Below are positions 16,918 to 25,260 of a DNA stretch of 64,000 nt, piece after piece; position 1 is the stretch's first letter, and each line of letters starts with the position of its first letter. Made by a program: the position numbers and the translations under genes. The notes beneath the pieces were generated by a model. That model saw only the letters and a program-made list of their open reading frames with translations. It did not search any database and was not told the origin of the DNA. The DNA is from UBA4729 sp039931245 (GTDB lineage Bacteria; Patescibacteriota; Saccharimonadia; Saccharimonadales; UBA4665): positions 24,145-88,144 of the forward strand of contig JBDTSH010000006.1 in NCBI GenBank assembly GCA_039931245.1, read 5' to 3'.

Positions 16918-18690
16918 TCAATCGTCCTGAGACAAAATAATAACCGAGCCGGGCGGCAGCACCAGGGCACCCCCGCCCGTGTCGACAGCCACAGCGGGCA
17001 CCTCGATGTCTTTAAAGTCGGCACCATAGCCCTGCCAGGTGCTGTTAAAGCGTACCTGCCAGGTGCCGTTACGTGGAAAGCCGACGACATAATTCTCGTG
17101 CAGCTGATTACCAAAATTAATAATAACGACAACGTCATCCTTCGGCCCGCCCGCCTTCCAGCGATGGTAGGCAATGACTTTATTGTCCTCGTCCAAATGC
17201 ATCAAGTTAATGTCTTTACCGGCCAGGCCGGCACTGACGTCGTGGACATTTTTTCGCAGGGCAATCAAATGACGATAAGCCTTCACAATTCCGGCATGGC
17301 GACTGGCCTTCTGCCAATCAAGCCCCTGCCAATCGTTGAAGCTGCCGCCTTCCATAAACTCCTGTCCTTGGAAGAGCATCGGTATGCCGGGGGCGGTCAG
17401 CAGTACCGCGGCAGCCAGTAAGGACTGGCGGCGAGCGAATAAGCCGTCGGCATTGCCCGGTGCCAGCAGCTCATTTAAGCGAGCTGAACCATTGGCAGCG
17501 GTGTCGTGTGAATCGGTATAGACGATCCGCTGAAAGGCGTCATCGTTGTAGCGTTTGCCTAATTCGCCGCAGATTTCCGTCAGGCTTATTTCGCTAGGGT
17601 CATTGCTGGCGAGCGCCCGGCGGAGGCTGTGCGGAAAACCCAGTTCCCACTGCGAAGAAAAACCGGCTCCGCCGTCCCGCACCGGTTTGACGATATACTC
17701 ATTGTCGGCGACGTCTTCAGCGATAGTCAAGGCTGACGGGTTGATTTTTTTGGCCAGATTATTAATCTGTTGCAGTATATTCCAGCCTTCGGGCAAATCG
17801 GTCAGCGGGTCATTATTGTAGCCTTTGGCATTACGGATAAATATCGTCGAATCAACCCGCAAGCCGTCGACCCGGCAATCATGCAGCCAGCTGCGGACAT
17901 TGTCGAGAATATATTGTTGCACTTCCGGCCGGCCATAATCGGGCCGGGTGTTCCCCCAGGGAGTTTCGGCCCGCCAATCATTATAAAAATAAATACCGCC
18001 CAAGCCGTCTTGCTGCCAACCGTCAAATTGCCAAAGATCGAGATTTTCGTCGGGACCGAAGTGATTGTAGACGACATCTAATATCACGCCGATACCCCGG
18101 GCGTGGGCGGCCTTCACGAACTGCAGGAAGCCATAGCGCCCGCCGTAGAGACTCTCGACGGCAAAGATATAGTCGGCGGCATAGCCCCAGCCCCGATCCA
18201 TCAGCATGCTACTAATGGGCATAAGTTCGATCATGTTGATGCCAAGGGCGGCTAAATAATCGAGTTTATCGCTGACATCGCGAAAGGTGCCGCAAATAGC
18301 CGGGTCGGGGCGGTTAAACGTGCCGACGTGTAGTTCGTAAATAACTTGTTGCGCAACGGGGATCGGCGTGAAGGCATCGTCGCCCCAGTCAAAACTGGCG
18401 TTCACTATGACCGAATTGCCTTCAGACGTGATAAAGTGCAGGGCGCGGGGATCGACCCGGTGATAGGTAGTCTCCCCATTTTTAATGACAAATTGATATT
18501 CTTGGCCGGCTTTGGCCCCCGGCACATCAACCCACCAGTAGCCGTCGAGTTCAGCCTCGAGGGGCTGCTCCGACCAGTCATTAAAAGGACCGCTGACGGC
18601 GACGCTGTCGGCGAATGGTGCCCAGACCCGAAACGACACGCCCGACCGGTGCACGACGGCCCCGACATTTTTTTTATGCTTTTTATCCAT
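16918..18690 (-). CDS. GH13 glucan enzyme with CBM48 (branching enzyme / trehalohydrolase-like)
   Basis: 590 residues. An N-terminal CBM48 (FRVWAPFADSVAVSGPFNDW) is followed by the catalytic barrel: DVVYNHFGP (I), DGLRVDST with D280 (II), IAEDVAD with E325 (III), YTDSHDT with D396 (IV). The VVYNHFGP text and general layout recall malto-oligosyltrehalose trehalohydrolase, while the overall type is often annotated as 1,4-alpha-glucan branching enzyme; no TreY partner is visible, so the reaction is undecided. MDKKHKKNVG at 18690 is preferred, with CATAAT 10 nt upstream. Confidence 0.8.
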   Translation of the reverse strand: MDKKHKKNVGAVVHRSGVSFRVWAPFADSVAVSGPFNDWSEQPLEAELDGYWWVDVPGAKAGQEYQFVIKNGETTYHRVDPRALHFITSEGNSVIVNASFDWGDDAFTPIPVAQQVIYELHVGTFNRPDPAICGTFRDVSDKLDYLAALGINMIELMPISSMLMDRGWGYAADYIFAVESLYGGRYGFLQFVKAAHARGIGVILDVVYNHFGPDENLDLWQFDGWQQDGLGGIYFYNDWRAETPWGNTRPDYGRPEVQQYILDNVRSWLHDCRVDGLRVDSTIFIRNAKGYNNDPLTDLPEGWNILQQINNLAKKINPSALTIAEDVADNEYIVKPVRDGGAGFSSQWELGFPHSLRRALASNDPSEISLTEICGELGKRYNDDAFQRIVYTDSHDTAANGSARLNELLAPGNADGLFARRQSLLAAAVLLTAPGIPMLFQGQEFMEGGSFNDWQGLDWQKASRHAGIVKAYRHLIALRKNVHDVSAGLAGKDINLMHLDEDNKVIAYHRWKAGGPKDDVVVIINFGNQLHENYVVGFPRNGTWQVRFNSTWQGYGADFKDIEVPAVAVDTGGGALVLPPGSVIILSQDD

Positions 18691-18777
18691 GACTATCTTT
18701 ATTATGCTTACGCTTGGCTCGAAGCGCAACTATTGCCCCCCGTAAAACCAACAATCTCGCCTTAAAAAATTAATTTA

Positions 18778-19305
18778 TTAGCCGTGGTGCTTGCCGTGTT
18801 TACCGTCACCAGCGGTTTTAGGCCGCTGCATCCACAGGACGAATAGGCAGACCAGCGCGCTCGCCCCCACTATTAAGTCTTGGGCCCGACTGGCTTGGGT
18901 CCACAGTGGCGAGGCCACGATATTGGCCGATAACCCCGCTGACAGCAGCGGCACTACGAGTAAGGCGCCGAGTAAGCCGACGCCCGCCGCCGGCAGAATA
19001 TTAAGAATCAGCCGCGCTCCCTTGACCGTGTGGATCATGAATATCGTCGTCAATAGTACCGGTAACAATAATAGAACAATCGTCGCCAAATTATGGCTCG
19101 GGGTGAGGGCGCTGTTTGCCGTCACGGCCGCCGCGGGGCGAGAACCGAACAGCGACAGTAGCGAATAGGCGTCGCCGGCGACGAATTGTCCGAGGACGAC
19201 ACCTAGGCAAAGACTCAAAAATACCAACGCCGCATTCACCCGCAGTACCATGAGGACCACAACGGGGACAAGAACGATAATGGCGAGCACGATAACTGGT
19301 GTCAT
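18778..19305 (-). CDS. Multi-pass membrane protein, function unknown
   Basis: 175 residues with about four membrane helices (VIVLAIIVLVPVVVLMVL, VFLSLCLGVVLGQFVAG, IVLLLLPVLLTTIFMIH, LPAAGVGLLGALLVVPLLSAG) and a His/Lys-rich tail (DGKHGKHHG). TATAGT ends 9 nt before the ATG, a leaderless start. It stands between the GH13 genes and the rimK cluster without overlap. The layout is a little like CvpA proteins, but no signature confirms it. Confidence 0.65.
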   Translation of the reverse strand: MTPVIVLAIIVLVPVVVLMVLRVNAALVFLSLCLGVVLGQFVAGDAYSLLSLFGSRPAAAVTANSALTPSHNLATIVLLLLPVLLTTIFMIHTVKGARLILNILPAAGVGLLGALLVVPLLSAGLSANIVASPLWTQASRAQDLIVGASALVCLFVLWMQRPKTAGDGKHGKHHG

Positions 19306-19362
19306 AGTGTCATTACTATAGCATAAGTATTATGGCTTATTGGGCGGGTCGTCCCCGCCTAG

Positions 19363-20265
19363 TCAGGCGCCGATTTTATCTTTGCGACGGCCGCGTTTAC
19401 CCACAATTTCGGCGTAATCAATAATTTTGTCGGCGACTTTGCAATTGGTGACCTGTTCGATCCCAAAGCCGGGGCTCGAATTGACTTCTAATATCAACGG
19501 GCCGCGGGCCGAACGCATCATATCGACGCCGCAGATCGTCAGTCCCATAGCTTTGGCGGCTTTGAGGGCCGATCGGCGTTCTTCGTCGGTTAGTTTGACT
19601 CGAATTCCCTCGCCCCCTTGGTGGAGGTTAGAGCGAAAATCGTCATCGAGACTCTGCCGTAGCATACTGGCGACCACCTTGCCGTTGACCACGAAGGCTC
19701 GAATGTCGACCCCGGCGCTCTCTTGAATAAATTCTTGCACTAAAAAGTTCACACTCTCCACATAAAAGGCTTGCATGACCGCCAAGGCCGCTTTGCGCGT
19801 TTCGGCCAGAACGACACCGTTGCCGTGAGTGCCCCGCGCGACTTTGATAATAACCGGCGCCCCGCCGACTTGCCCCAAGACACCGTCAAAATCTGACGTT
19901 TCCCGGACAAACACCGTCTTCGGGATACCGACGCCAGCTTTCGACATCAGTTGCATGCTGCGCAGCTTGTCGCGCGACCGCACTATCGATATCGAGCTCG
20001 TCGTCGTGGGGACGTTCTGCATCTCAAACTGGCGGACAATCGCCGAACCATACTTCGTTAAGTTTTGGGCAATGCGCGGAATGATAATGTCGACATCGGT
20101 CACCTCTTCACCTTTATAGTGAACGGCCGGGTGATCACGTTCCAGCGTCACATAACATTTAGCATAATTGATAACCCGTACCTGGTGGCCACGAGCCAAC
20201 GCAACCTCTTTCAAGCGCTTGGTCGAATAATTACCGGGGCCTTTGGAAAGGATAACGATGTTCAT
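19363..20265 (-). CDS. rimK: RimK-family ATP-grasp glutamate ligase
   Basis: 300 residues, standard RimK length. The ATP-grasp core is clear: APVIIKVARGTHGNGVVLAE (P-loop-like strand), LVQEFIQESAGVDIRAFVV, and LILEVNSSPGFGIEQV (metal-binding E/N). RimK adds glutamates to the C-terminus of ribosomal protein S6; relatives make other glutamyl modifications. Its start overlaps the protease gene by 4 nt, so both are co-translated. Together with the upstream ATP-grasp gene and the divergent GGDEF gene it forms the locus discussed in findings. Confidence 0.9.
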   Translation of the reverse strand: MNIVILSKGPGNYSTKRLKEVALARGHQVRVINYAKCYVTLERDHPAVHYKGEEVTDVDIIIPRIAQNLTKYGSAIVRQFEMQNVPTTTSSISIVRSRDKLRSMQLMSKAGVGIPKTVFVRETSDFDGVLGQVGGAPVIIKVARGTHGNGVVLAETRKAALAVMQAFYVESVNFLVQEFIQESAGVDIRAFVVNGKVVASMLRQSLDDDFRSNLHQGGEGIRVKLTDEERRSALKAAKAMGLTICGVDMMRSARGPLILEVNSSPGFGIEQVTNCKVADKIIDYAEIVGKRGRRKDKIGA

Positions 20266-20732
20266 ACTATATTCTCCTGGTGTTGAGCGGCTGATGCTTT
20301 GGCCGGGGCCGGTGGCGGCGGCAGTTTCGTCGTGGCGAGGGACACATCGACGATAAATTTACCGCGCAATAAGTTTCGACCGAGCAGTACGGGATAGGTC
20401 AAGGTCGAACGATCGGCCAGTGTGAACCACGCCCGAATCGATCGGCCGGCTACCCGGCAGGTGAGTTTAACCTTAAAGCGGGCTTCGCTGCTCCCGTTCG
20501 AGCTGGTGACGATAGTATCACCATAATCTTTAAACATGGCGGTTTGCGGGCGAAAATGGGGGACGCCTTCGCCAAAGAACAACACTTCCAAACCACCGGC
20601 GACTTCAGTCACTTCCGACACCCAAATGGCCGACGTTTTAGCACCGGTATCGACACGGGCGTTCAGGTGAGTGAGGCTAATTTCCGGCAAAATTATTTCG
20701 GCCGTCTGGCCGAGAGTCGTCTTTGGTTTCAT
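20262..20732 (-). CDS. Retropepsin-like aspartic protease (RimB / DUF785-like)
   Basis: 156 residues. The single DTG active site is in LNARVDTGAKTSAIWV, a text typical of the RimB-type (ATP-dependent zinc protease, DUF785) family; LGRNLLRGKFIVDVS near the end matches the conserved hydrophobic-Gly flap partner. The enzyme works as a dimer. In Pseudomonas the rimB product partners RimK. Two adjacent ATGs (20735, 20732) follow a TATAGT; the second, 6 nt away, fits the leaderless spacing. It ends with a Pro/Ala-rich tail and overlaps rimK by 4 nt. Confidence 0.82.
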   Translation of the reverse strand: MKPKTTLGQTAEIILPEISLTHLNARVDTGAKTSAIWVSEVTEVAGGLEVLFFGEGVPHFRPQTAMFKDYGDTIVTSSNGSSEARFKVKLTCRVAGRSIRAWFTLADRSTLTYPVLLGRNLLRGKFIVDVSLATTKLPPPPAPAKASAAQHQENIV

Positions 20733-20764
20733 CATGATACTATAACATATTTCAATATGTTTTA

Positions 20765-21685
20765 CTAGTCTTTTGACCAATCACGGTTGATGTTGTCGAG
20801 GAAAGCTTTAATACGGACGTCTTTAAAGGTTTCAATCGTGACCAGTTGGGGATTGTAGTTGACCTCCAAGGTGTAGACTCGGCCGGAAGCGGGGTCAAAC
20901 AAACAATCAACCGAACCAATCTGACGGTCGAGAGCATCGATAGCCCGCTGCGTATCGTCGATGATTGGAGCGGGCACCGCGGACAGTTCGATCAACCGGG
21001 CGTTACTGCCGCCTTTCGGCTTAAACATGTGGGCTTTTTGGGCATTGCCATCGGCGCGGGTTTCGAGCGACCGGAAGATGCAAAAGACCGGTTTTTGATC
21101 ATAAAAGCTCACCAGATAAAAGCCCGTGTTCTCAATGTAGGTTTGGAGTATCCAGATGCTGCGATCGTCGTGCGCCACCAAAGCGGCGCTCACTTCAGCC
21201 GGGCTGGCAACTTTCAAATTATCGATCCCCCGGTCGGCGTCGGCCCGCTTAAGGACGGCCGGAAAGAATGTCGCCGGGTAATACTCGCTAGCGCTGAGGA
21301 GGGCGGCTTTACTCCCGGCCAGTGTCTTCGGCAAACGCACGCCGGCGGCGGCCAGGCGCGCGTAAGAGGTCAGCTTGGATAATGAGGGGGCCTGGGCCAG
21401 TTCTTTGTTGACAAACGGCACGCCGAGGGCCTGACAACAGATGGCCACCGTGGCGGCGAGCTCATAGCTGTTGAGGTAGCCGTTGATGTAGACGCCATTG
21501 TAGTCGGTCAAATCCTTATTTTCGGCGAGATTTTTGATGACGATCGGCCGGACGGCGTCATAGTCGAACATGAAGAGCAAAGACCGGTAACCGGAATAGT
21601 CAAAAGGCTCGACGCTGTCCTGTTGCAAAGAGCGATAAAAGGTCACAAAACGATCGGATTGGTTGTTGGCGAGGATAAGTTTCAC
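20765..21685 (-). CDS. Second ATP-grasp ligase (RimK-like), substrate unknown
   Basis: 306 residues. ATP-grasp signs: FPAVLKRADADRGIDNLKVAS (ATP-binding lysine), IWILQTYIENTGFYLVSFY, and VYTLEVNYNPQLVTIETF with the metal-binding E and N. The N-terminal domain is divergent from true RimK. The start is a GTG 6 nt after TACACT. The order ATP-grasp, aspartic protease, RimK on one strand suggests a set that adds and removes amino acids on one target. Divergence from RimK means the acceptor could differ. Confidence 0.8.
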   Translation of the reverse strand: MKLILANNQSDRFVTFYRSLQQDSVEPFDYSGYRSLLFMFDYDAVRPIVIKNLAENKDLTDYNGVYINGYLNSYELAATVAICCQALGVPFVNKELAQAPSLSKLTSYARLAAAGVRLPKTLAGSKAALLSASEYYPATFFPAVLKRADADRGIDNLKVASPAEVSAALVAHDDRSIWILQTYIENTGFYLVSFYDQKPVFCIFRSLETRADGNAQKAHMFKPKGGSNARLIELSAVPAPIIDDTQRAIDALDRQIGSVDCLFDPASGRVYTLEVNYNPQLVTIETFKDVRIKAFLDNINRDWSKD

Positions 21686-21730
21686 TCCCGCAGTGTACTA
21701 GCTATACCGGGGGGAGTCTAGTGGCGCCGC

Positions 21731-21841
21731 CTATTGCGTGGCGTGCATAACTCTGGTGAATACCAGATAGATGATGACCACGACGACCGCAATAATAGAC
21801 AGTAGGAGGGGGATAAAACCGTCTTCGTCGAGGCGTTTCAT
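21731..21841 (-). CDS. 36-residue single-pass membrane protein
   Basis: A short frame reads MKRLDEDGFIPLLLSIIAVV, then VVIIYLVFTRVMHATQ and a TAG stop. A charged N-terminus, one strong membrane helix of about 20 residues and a basic C-terminal side are all present. CATAAT (21850-21855) lies 8 nt before the ATG, matching leaderless genes nearby. It sits between the ATP-grasp gene and the divergent GGDEF gene. Function unknown; it may be a membrane partner of one of them. Confidence 0.6.
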   Translation of the reverse strand: MKRLDEDGFIPLLLSIIAVVVVIIYLVFTRVMHATQ

Positions 21842-21958
21842 TTGGCTACATTATGAACCATAAGCTTTATTTGGCAAACTCCAAATGTGTCGACCGTTTG
21901 CATCATCTATCCTCCGAAGTTTGCCCAGCCGATTTTTTTCAATTATAGTAGACTGACT

Positions 21959-22627
21959 ATGCAAAAAGAACAGATTGAAGAGGGGACGCCAGTGCCTCCA
22001 GCCGAGCTCCTGAATAAAGCGGACTGGCATAATCTGGCGGCCACAGCCGTCCGAGAGAATGAGGCGGTTGGTTCACCTTCGTCGATCATATTTGCCGATA
22101 TTAGTTGGTTTAAACGCATTAATGATCGACTGGGGCACGGCCGCGGTGATGCGGTGATTGAAGATATTCGCGACCTGTTTGGTCGCGTCGATGCCACCCT
22201 GCGTAGCCGGCCCGGAGATTTGATTGGTTTTGGATCGACCAATCCCGAGCCGCCCCACTCTTCCGCCGGACATATCGGCGGTGATGAATTTGTCATATTC
22301 GCCCGCACTGATGCGCCGGGAGCTCAACTAATCAGCGACCGGGTGCGCGATGCTTTCGGCACGTTCCTGCACGAACCCCGTAACCAAGATCTTCACCAGC
22401 TTGGTATCGGCTTGGCGGTCGGAACGGCAACTCACCGACCGGGCATGCCTGTTTCGGAGTTGCTCAGCTTAGCCGACCAGGACATGTACGCCGATAAACG
22501 GCGCCAGCTCCCCGATTTATCGCCTCGCCAGCGAGTATCGCTGTGGGTCGCCCACGTTTTATTGGAACGCAGCGGTTTTAATGTCGAGTTATTTAATAGC
22601 TACCCTCGCCCGCCGGCCCGAGGCTAG
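21959..22627 (+). CDS. GGDEF-domain diguanylate cyclase
   Basis: 222 residues. IIFADISWFKRINDRLGHGRGDAVI carries the metal-binding Asp and substrate Asn; GHIGGDEFVIFAR (GGDEF at 107-111) is an intact active site, and LADQDMYADKR closes the domain. It makes cyclic di-GMP. No RxxD inhibitory site precedes GGDEF, and a Pro/Ser-rich insertion of about 20 residues (SRPGDLIGFGSTNPEPPH) splits the usual strand region. There is no sensor domain; the N-terminal 35 residues look unstructured. The ATG at 21959 follows TATAGT by 9 nt; an in-frame start at 21887 is less likely. Confidence 0.92.
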   Translation: MQKEQIEEGTPVPPAELLNKADWHNLAATAVRENEAVGSPSSIIFADISWFKRINDRLGHGRGDAVIEDIRDLFGRVDATLRSRPGDLIGFGSTNPEPPHSSAGHIGGDEFVIFARTDAPGAQLISDRVRDAFGTFLHEPRNQDLHQLGIGLAVGTATHRPGMPVSELLSLADQDMYADKRRQLPDLSPRQRVSLWVAHVLLERSGFNVELFNSYPRPPARG

Positions 22628-23736
22628 TTCTTTGTCCAGAACTTGTGGCTGTCGCCGCCGCTCTCCGCGAACGCCTGGAGCAGATCTTGCTGGTGCTTGG
22701 TGAGCTTGGTTGGGGTATCGACAGTGATCGTAACGATGTGGGCGCCGCGCGTCGCGCCTTTGAGGTGGGGGACGCCGTGACTGCTCAACTTAAAATCCGA
22801 GCCGCTTTGGGTGCCGGCCGGTACTTTCATCCGGACCGGACCGTCGACCGTCGCCACATTGATTTCGGTGCCGAGGGTAGCCTCGACCATGCCGATGTGC
22901 TCAGTGCTGAGAATTAAATCGCCTTCGCGGGTAAATTGTTTGTGGGGTTTGACGCGAAGATTGACGTAAAGGTCGCCCTTGGGGCCATTGGCGATAGCCT
23001 CACCGTGTTCGCGCAGCCGAATCGTCGAACCATCGTCGATGCCGGCCGGTATTTTGAGGCTAATGGTTTGCTTTTTGATCTGGGTGCCCTTGCCATGACA
23101 GACGCTGCAAGCTTTTTCGGGGACTTTGCCCTTACCCTGACAGGTCGGACAAACAGTGGCCTGTTGAATATTACCAAAGATCGTCCGAGTGACACTGACG
23201 ACTTGGCCGGAACCACCGCACGTTTTGCAGGTTTTGAGCTCATAACCGGGCTCGACGGTCGTTCCTTTACAATGGATGCAGGTATCTTCAATATTGAGGC
23301 TCAAATCGACTTCGGCTCCGAACACGGCCTGTTCAAAGCTGATCTCGACGCGCGATTCAATGTCGCGACCGCGCGCTTGACGGTGCGACTGCCCGCCCCC
23401 GCCATTGCCGCCAAAGAAGCTGCTAAATATATCACCGAGCCCTAGGTCGCCAAAGTCAAAATTGACGTTTTGGCCTTGGCCGCCAAAACCTTCATAGCCG
23501 CCGTAGCCGCCCCCGCCATTACCGCCGACACCGGCGTGCCCAAACTGATCAAAGCGTTTGCGCTTTTCGGCGTCTTTCAGGACTTCGTACGCTTCGGTCA
23601 GTTCCTTAAATTTAGCTTCGTTGCCGCCGCGGTCGGGGTGATGTTCGACGGCCGCCTTACGGTAGGCTTTTTTGATCTCATCGGCACTGGCCGACTTGCC
23701 GACGCCGAGGATATCGTAATAATCACGCTTCGCCAT
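22624..23736 (-). CDS. dnaJ: Chaperone protein DnaJ
   Basis: 370 residues. J domain with HPD (AAVEHHPDRGGNEAKF), Gly/Phe-rich linker, then four zinc-binding repeats: CIHCKGTT, CKTCGGSG, CPTCQGKG, CSVCHGKG, and two C-terminal substrate-binding domains. It delivers clients to DnaK. The first repeat ends in Thr instead of Gly. The ATG at 23736 has GGAGGGGG upstream; a TTG one codon earlier is also possible. It overlaps the 89-residue gene before it and shares a CTAG stop tetranucleotide with the GGDEF gene. Confidence 0.97.
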   Translation of the reverse strand: MAKRDYYDILGVGKSASADEIKKAYRKAAVEHHPDRGGNEAKFKELTEAYEVLKDAEKRKRFDQFGHAGVGGNGGGGYGGYEGFGGQGQNVNFDFGDLGLGDIFSSFFGGNGGGGQSHRQARGRDIESRVEISFEQAVFGAEVDLSLNIEDTCIHCKGTTVEPGYELKTCKTCGGSGQVVSVTRTIFGNIQQATVCPTCQGKGKVPEKACSVCHGKGTQIKKQTISLKIPAGIDDGSTIRLREHGEAIANGPKGDLYVNLRVKPHKQFTREGDLILSTEHIGMVEATLGTEINVATVDGPVRMKVPAGTQSGSDFKLSSHGVPHLKGATRGAHIVTITVDTPTKLTKHQQDLLQAFAESGGDSHKFWTKN

Positions 23737-23992
23737 CAAGAGCCCCCTCCATCAAACGAACGAGGTATAACAAACAAGCCTGCTCGGTCGCCGCCGCAGC
23801 GGGTATGTCGGATTGGCGAGCTATCGCCTCGGCCTCGGTCTGGTCAAAGACAAACGCTACTTTAGCAAAATCGGCGGCCAACCGAACGGTGGGACCGGAC
23901 CCGAAAGTAGCCGATTCTGGCCGGCGATCGCCGGCGAAGGCATAGGCGGCCGCGTCATAAATAGTTTGTTGCGGGACTTGTTCTCTGCTCAT
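23723..23992 (-). CDS. Small hypothetical protein coupled to dnaJ
   Basis: 89 residues, alanine-rich, no membrane helix, no recognisable motif. Its 3' end overlaps the dnaJ start by 14 nt, so dnaJ would be translated behind it. The composition (YDAAAYAFAGDRRPESATF, AEAIARQSDIPAAAATEQACL) is soluble and mildly acidic. It follows the NYN gene by 32 nt and may be a lineage-specific chaperone accessory. Confidence 0.55.
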   Translation of the reverse strand: MSREQVPQQTIYDAAAYAFAGDRRPESATFGSGPTVRLAADFAKVAFVFDQTEAEAIARQSDIPAAAATEQACLLYLVRLMEGALDGEA

Positions 23993-24024
23993 AATTTAAT
24001 AACTCTGCTCCCTTATTGTAGTAA

Positions 24025-24633
24025 TCATGATTGATCGCCTTTAAATATATCGACGATATTACGGCGGGAATACGTCAGAGTCTGGCTGCTGACGCTGGCT
24101 ATGGCGCCATTGATCTCTTCGGCAAAACACAGGTAAGTGACGGTCGCGCCCGACGCTCGGGCCGATTCGAGGGCGGGGATCATATCGGCGTCCGAGCTGA
24201 GGACAGCCAGCTGGTGCAGGTGGTCGACGGCCGCCGCCAAGACAACATCGGTCGCCAGGCGAACATCGACACCCTTTTCCTGGAGTATCAGGTTCTTCTG
24301 GCCGCAGTGCAGACACTTACTGCTTTCGCGAACCTTCAGATAACCGGCCTTGATGACCACAATACCTTGGTTTGATAAACTCGCCAGCCAGCGTCGGCTC
24401 CGCTCGCGGATACCGTCGATCCGGTCGATCATTTCCGGCGGAACGTCGAAGTGGGGTTGTTTGACTCGTGACGTATAGTAACTGATTTGCTGCGGCGTTT
24501 CGGCCAGCGCCATCACGAGTAAAGCCGGAACATCGAATTCAAACGGCTGGTCGTAGTCGCCGAGCAGGCCCTCCTGGACGAGGACGCCAGCCAGTCGGTG
24601 TCGAAAATTTTCCCCATCGATAAATACTTTCAT
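24025..24633 (-). CDS. NYN-domain (PIN-like) putative ribonuclease
   Basis: 202 residues. VFIDGENF at the N-terminus, KGVDVRLATDVVLAAAVD in the middle and AVLSSDADMIPALESARA near the end supply the Asp residues of the NYN/LabA (DUF88) nuclease fold. A CLHCGQK pair just before the second motif could bind zinc with other residues. The in-frame start at 24669 would pass through a TATAAT (24643-24648); the ATG at 24633 lies 9 nt after that box and fits. Likely an RNA-processing nuclease; substrate unknown. Confidence 0.82.
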   Translation of the reverse strand: MKVFIDGENFRHRLAGVLVQEGLLGDYDQPFEFDVPALLVMALAETPQQISYYTSRVKQPHFDVPPEMIDRIDGIRERSRRWLASLSNQGIVVIKAGYLKVRESSKCLHCGQKNLILQEKGVDVRLATDVVLAAAVDHLHQLAVLSSDADMIPALESARASGATVTYLCFAEEINGAIASVSSQTLTYSRRNIVDIFKGDQS

Positions 24634-24678
24634 GCGTCCTCCATTATAGCCCGCCTCAGGAGATAACAATACCGGTTA

Positions 24679-24716
24679 TAAAAAGCCCCGCTGAGGCCTA
24701 AAAGGCCAGCACGGGG
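24679..24716 (-). terminator. Rho-independent terminator of the dnaK unit
   Basis: On the minus strand CCCCG and GGCC arms pair with GGCC and CGGGG around a TTTTA loop, then TTTTT follows. It lies about 120 nt after the gene at 24835, ending the dnaK transcript before the NYN gene. The same hairpin rules out the open frame that crosses it. Confidence 0.8.
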
Positions 24717-24834
24717 TGATTCATGACTGACTTTAGCAGTTTCACCCCAGTTTGTCAATGTCAGATCGGCGGCCCGGCCCTCGGCGACAACGCGGTCGCC
24801 GGTGCGGTCGGGCCCCCTAAAATTGAAGTTCATG

Positions 24835-25254
24835 CTAGACGTCCAGGTTCTTATCGACGAAGGCGTCGAGACCATCAAGAACGCGGCGTTGCCACGACGG
24901 GTCGGTGGTAACGTCCGCCCGGACGGCACAGTCGTCATCGATGTCGAAAATCTCGCCGGTATCCATGTTCACCAGACAGCCCGTGGCAGCCTCGTCGACC
25001 CACCGAAGAAATAAATAGTGTCCAGACTCATGGTTGGTGTCCAGTCCCATTACTTCGCGCGCAAACACCCCACAGCCGTGCTTGAAGTCTGTCGTCGTTG
25101 TATCCCGATAGGAACCCGAGACGACCCGATCGCCACTGCCCTCGCGAGCGGAATCTTTATAGAGGGCGGTGACTTCAGCCGGACTGATTGACTCGTAGTT
25201 GCCCGCAAAAGCTAGTTGGGCAAAATCTAATATTTCGGGGTTGTTGACCGCCAT
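24835..25254 (-). CDS. Acidic hypothetical protein co-transcribed with dnaK
   Basis: 139 residues, strongly acidic, soluble. It starts 6 nt after the dnaK stop and is followed by a terminator, so it shares the CIRCE-controlled dnaK message. Readable features are GHYLFLRWVDEAATGCLVNMDTGEIFDIDDD, a short beta-rich core, and HGCGVF. No family recognised. Heat-shock co-expression suggests a proteostasis accessory role; that is inferred from position only. Confidence 0.65.
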   Translation of the reverse strand: MAVNNPEILDFAQLAFAGNYESISPAEVTALYKDSAREGSGDRVVSGSYRDTTTTDFKHGCGVFAREVMGLDTNHESGHYLFLRWVDEAATGCLVNMDTGEIFDIDDDCAVRADVTTDPSWQRRVLDGLDAFVDKNLDV

Positions 25255-25260
25255 GCTGTT

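Noticed and set aside
24630..24938. Open frame of about 100 codons on the minus strand
   Set aside because: It runs through the dnaK-unit terminator and the NYN promoter, and has no recognisable protein text.
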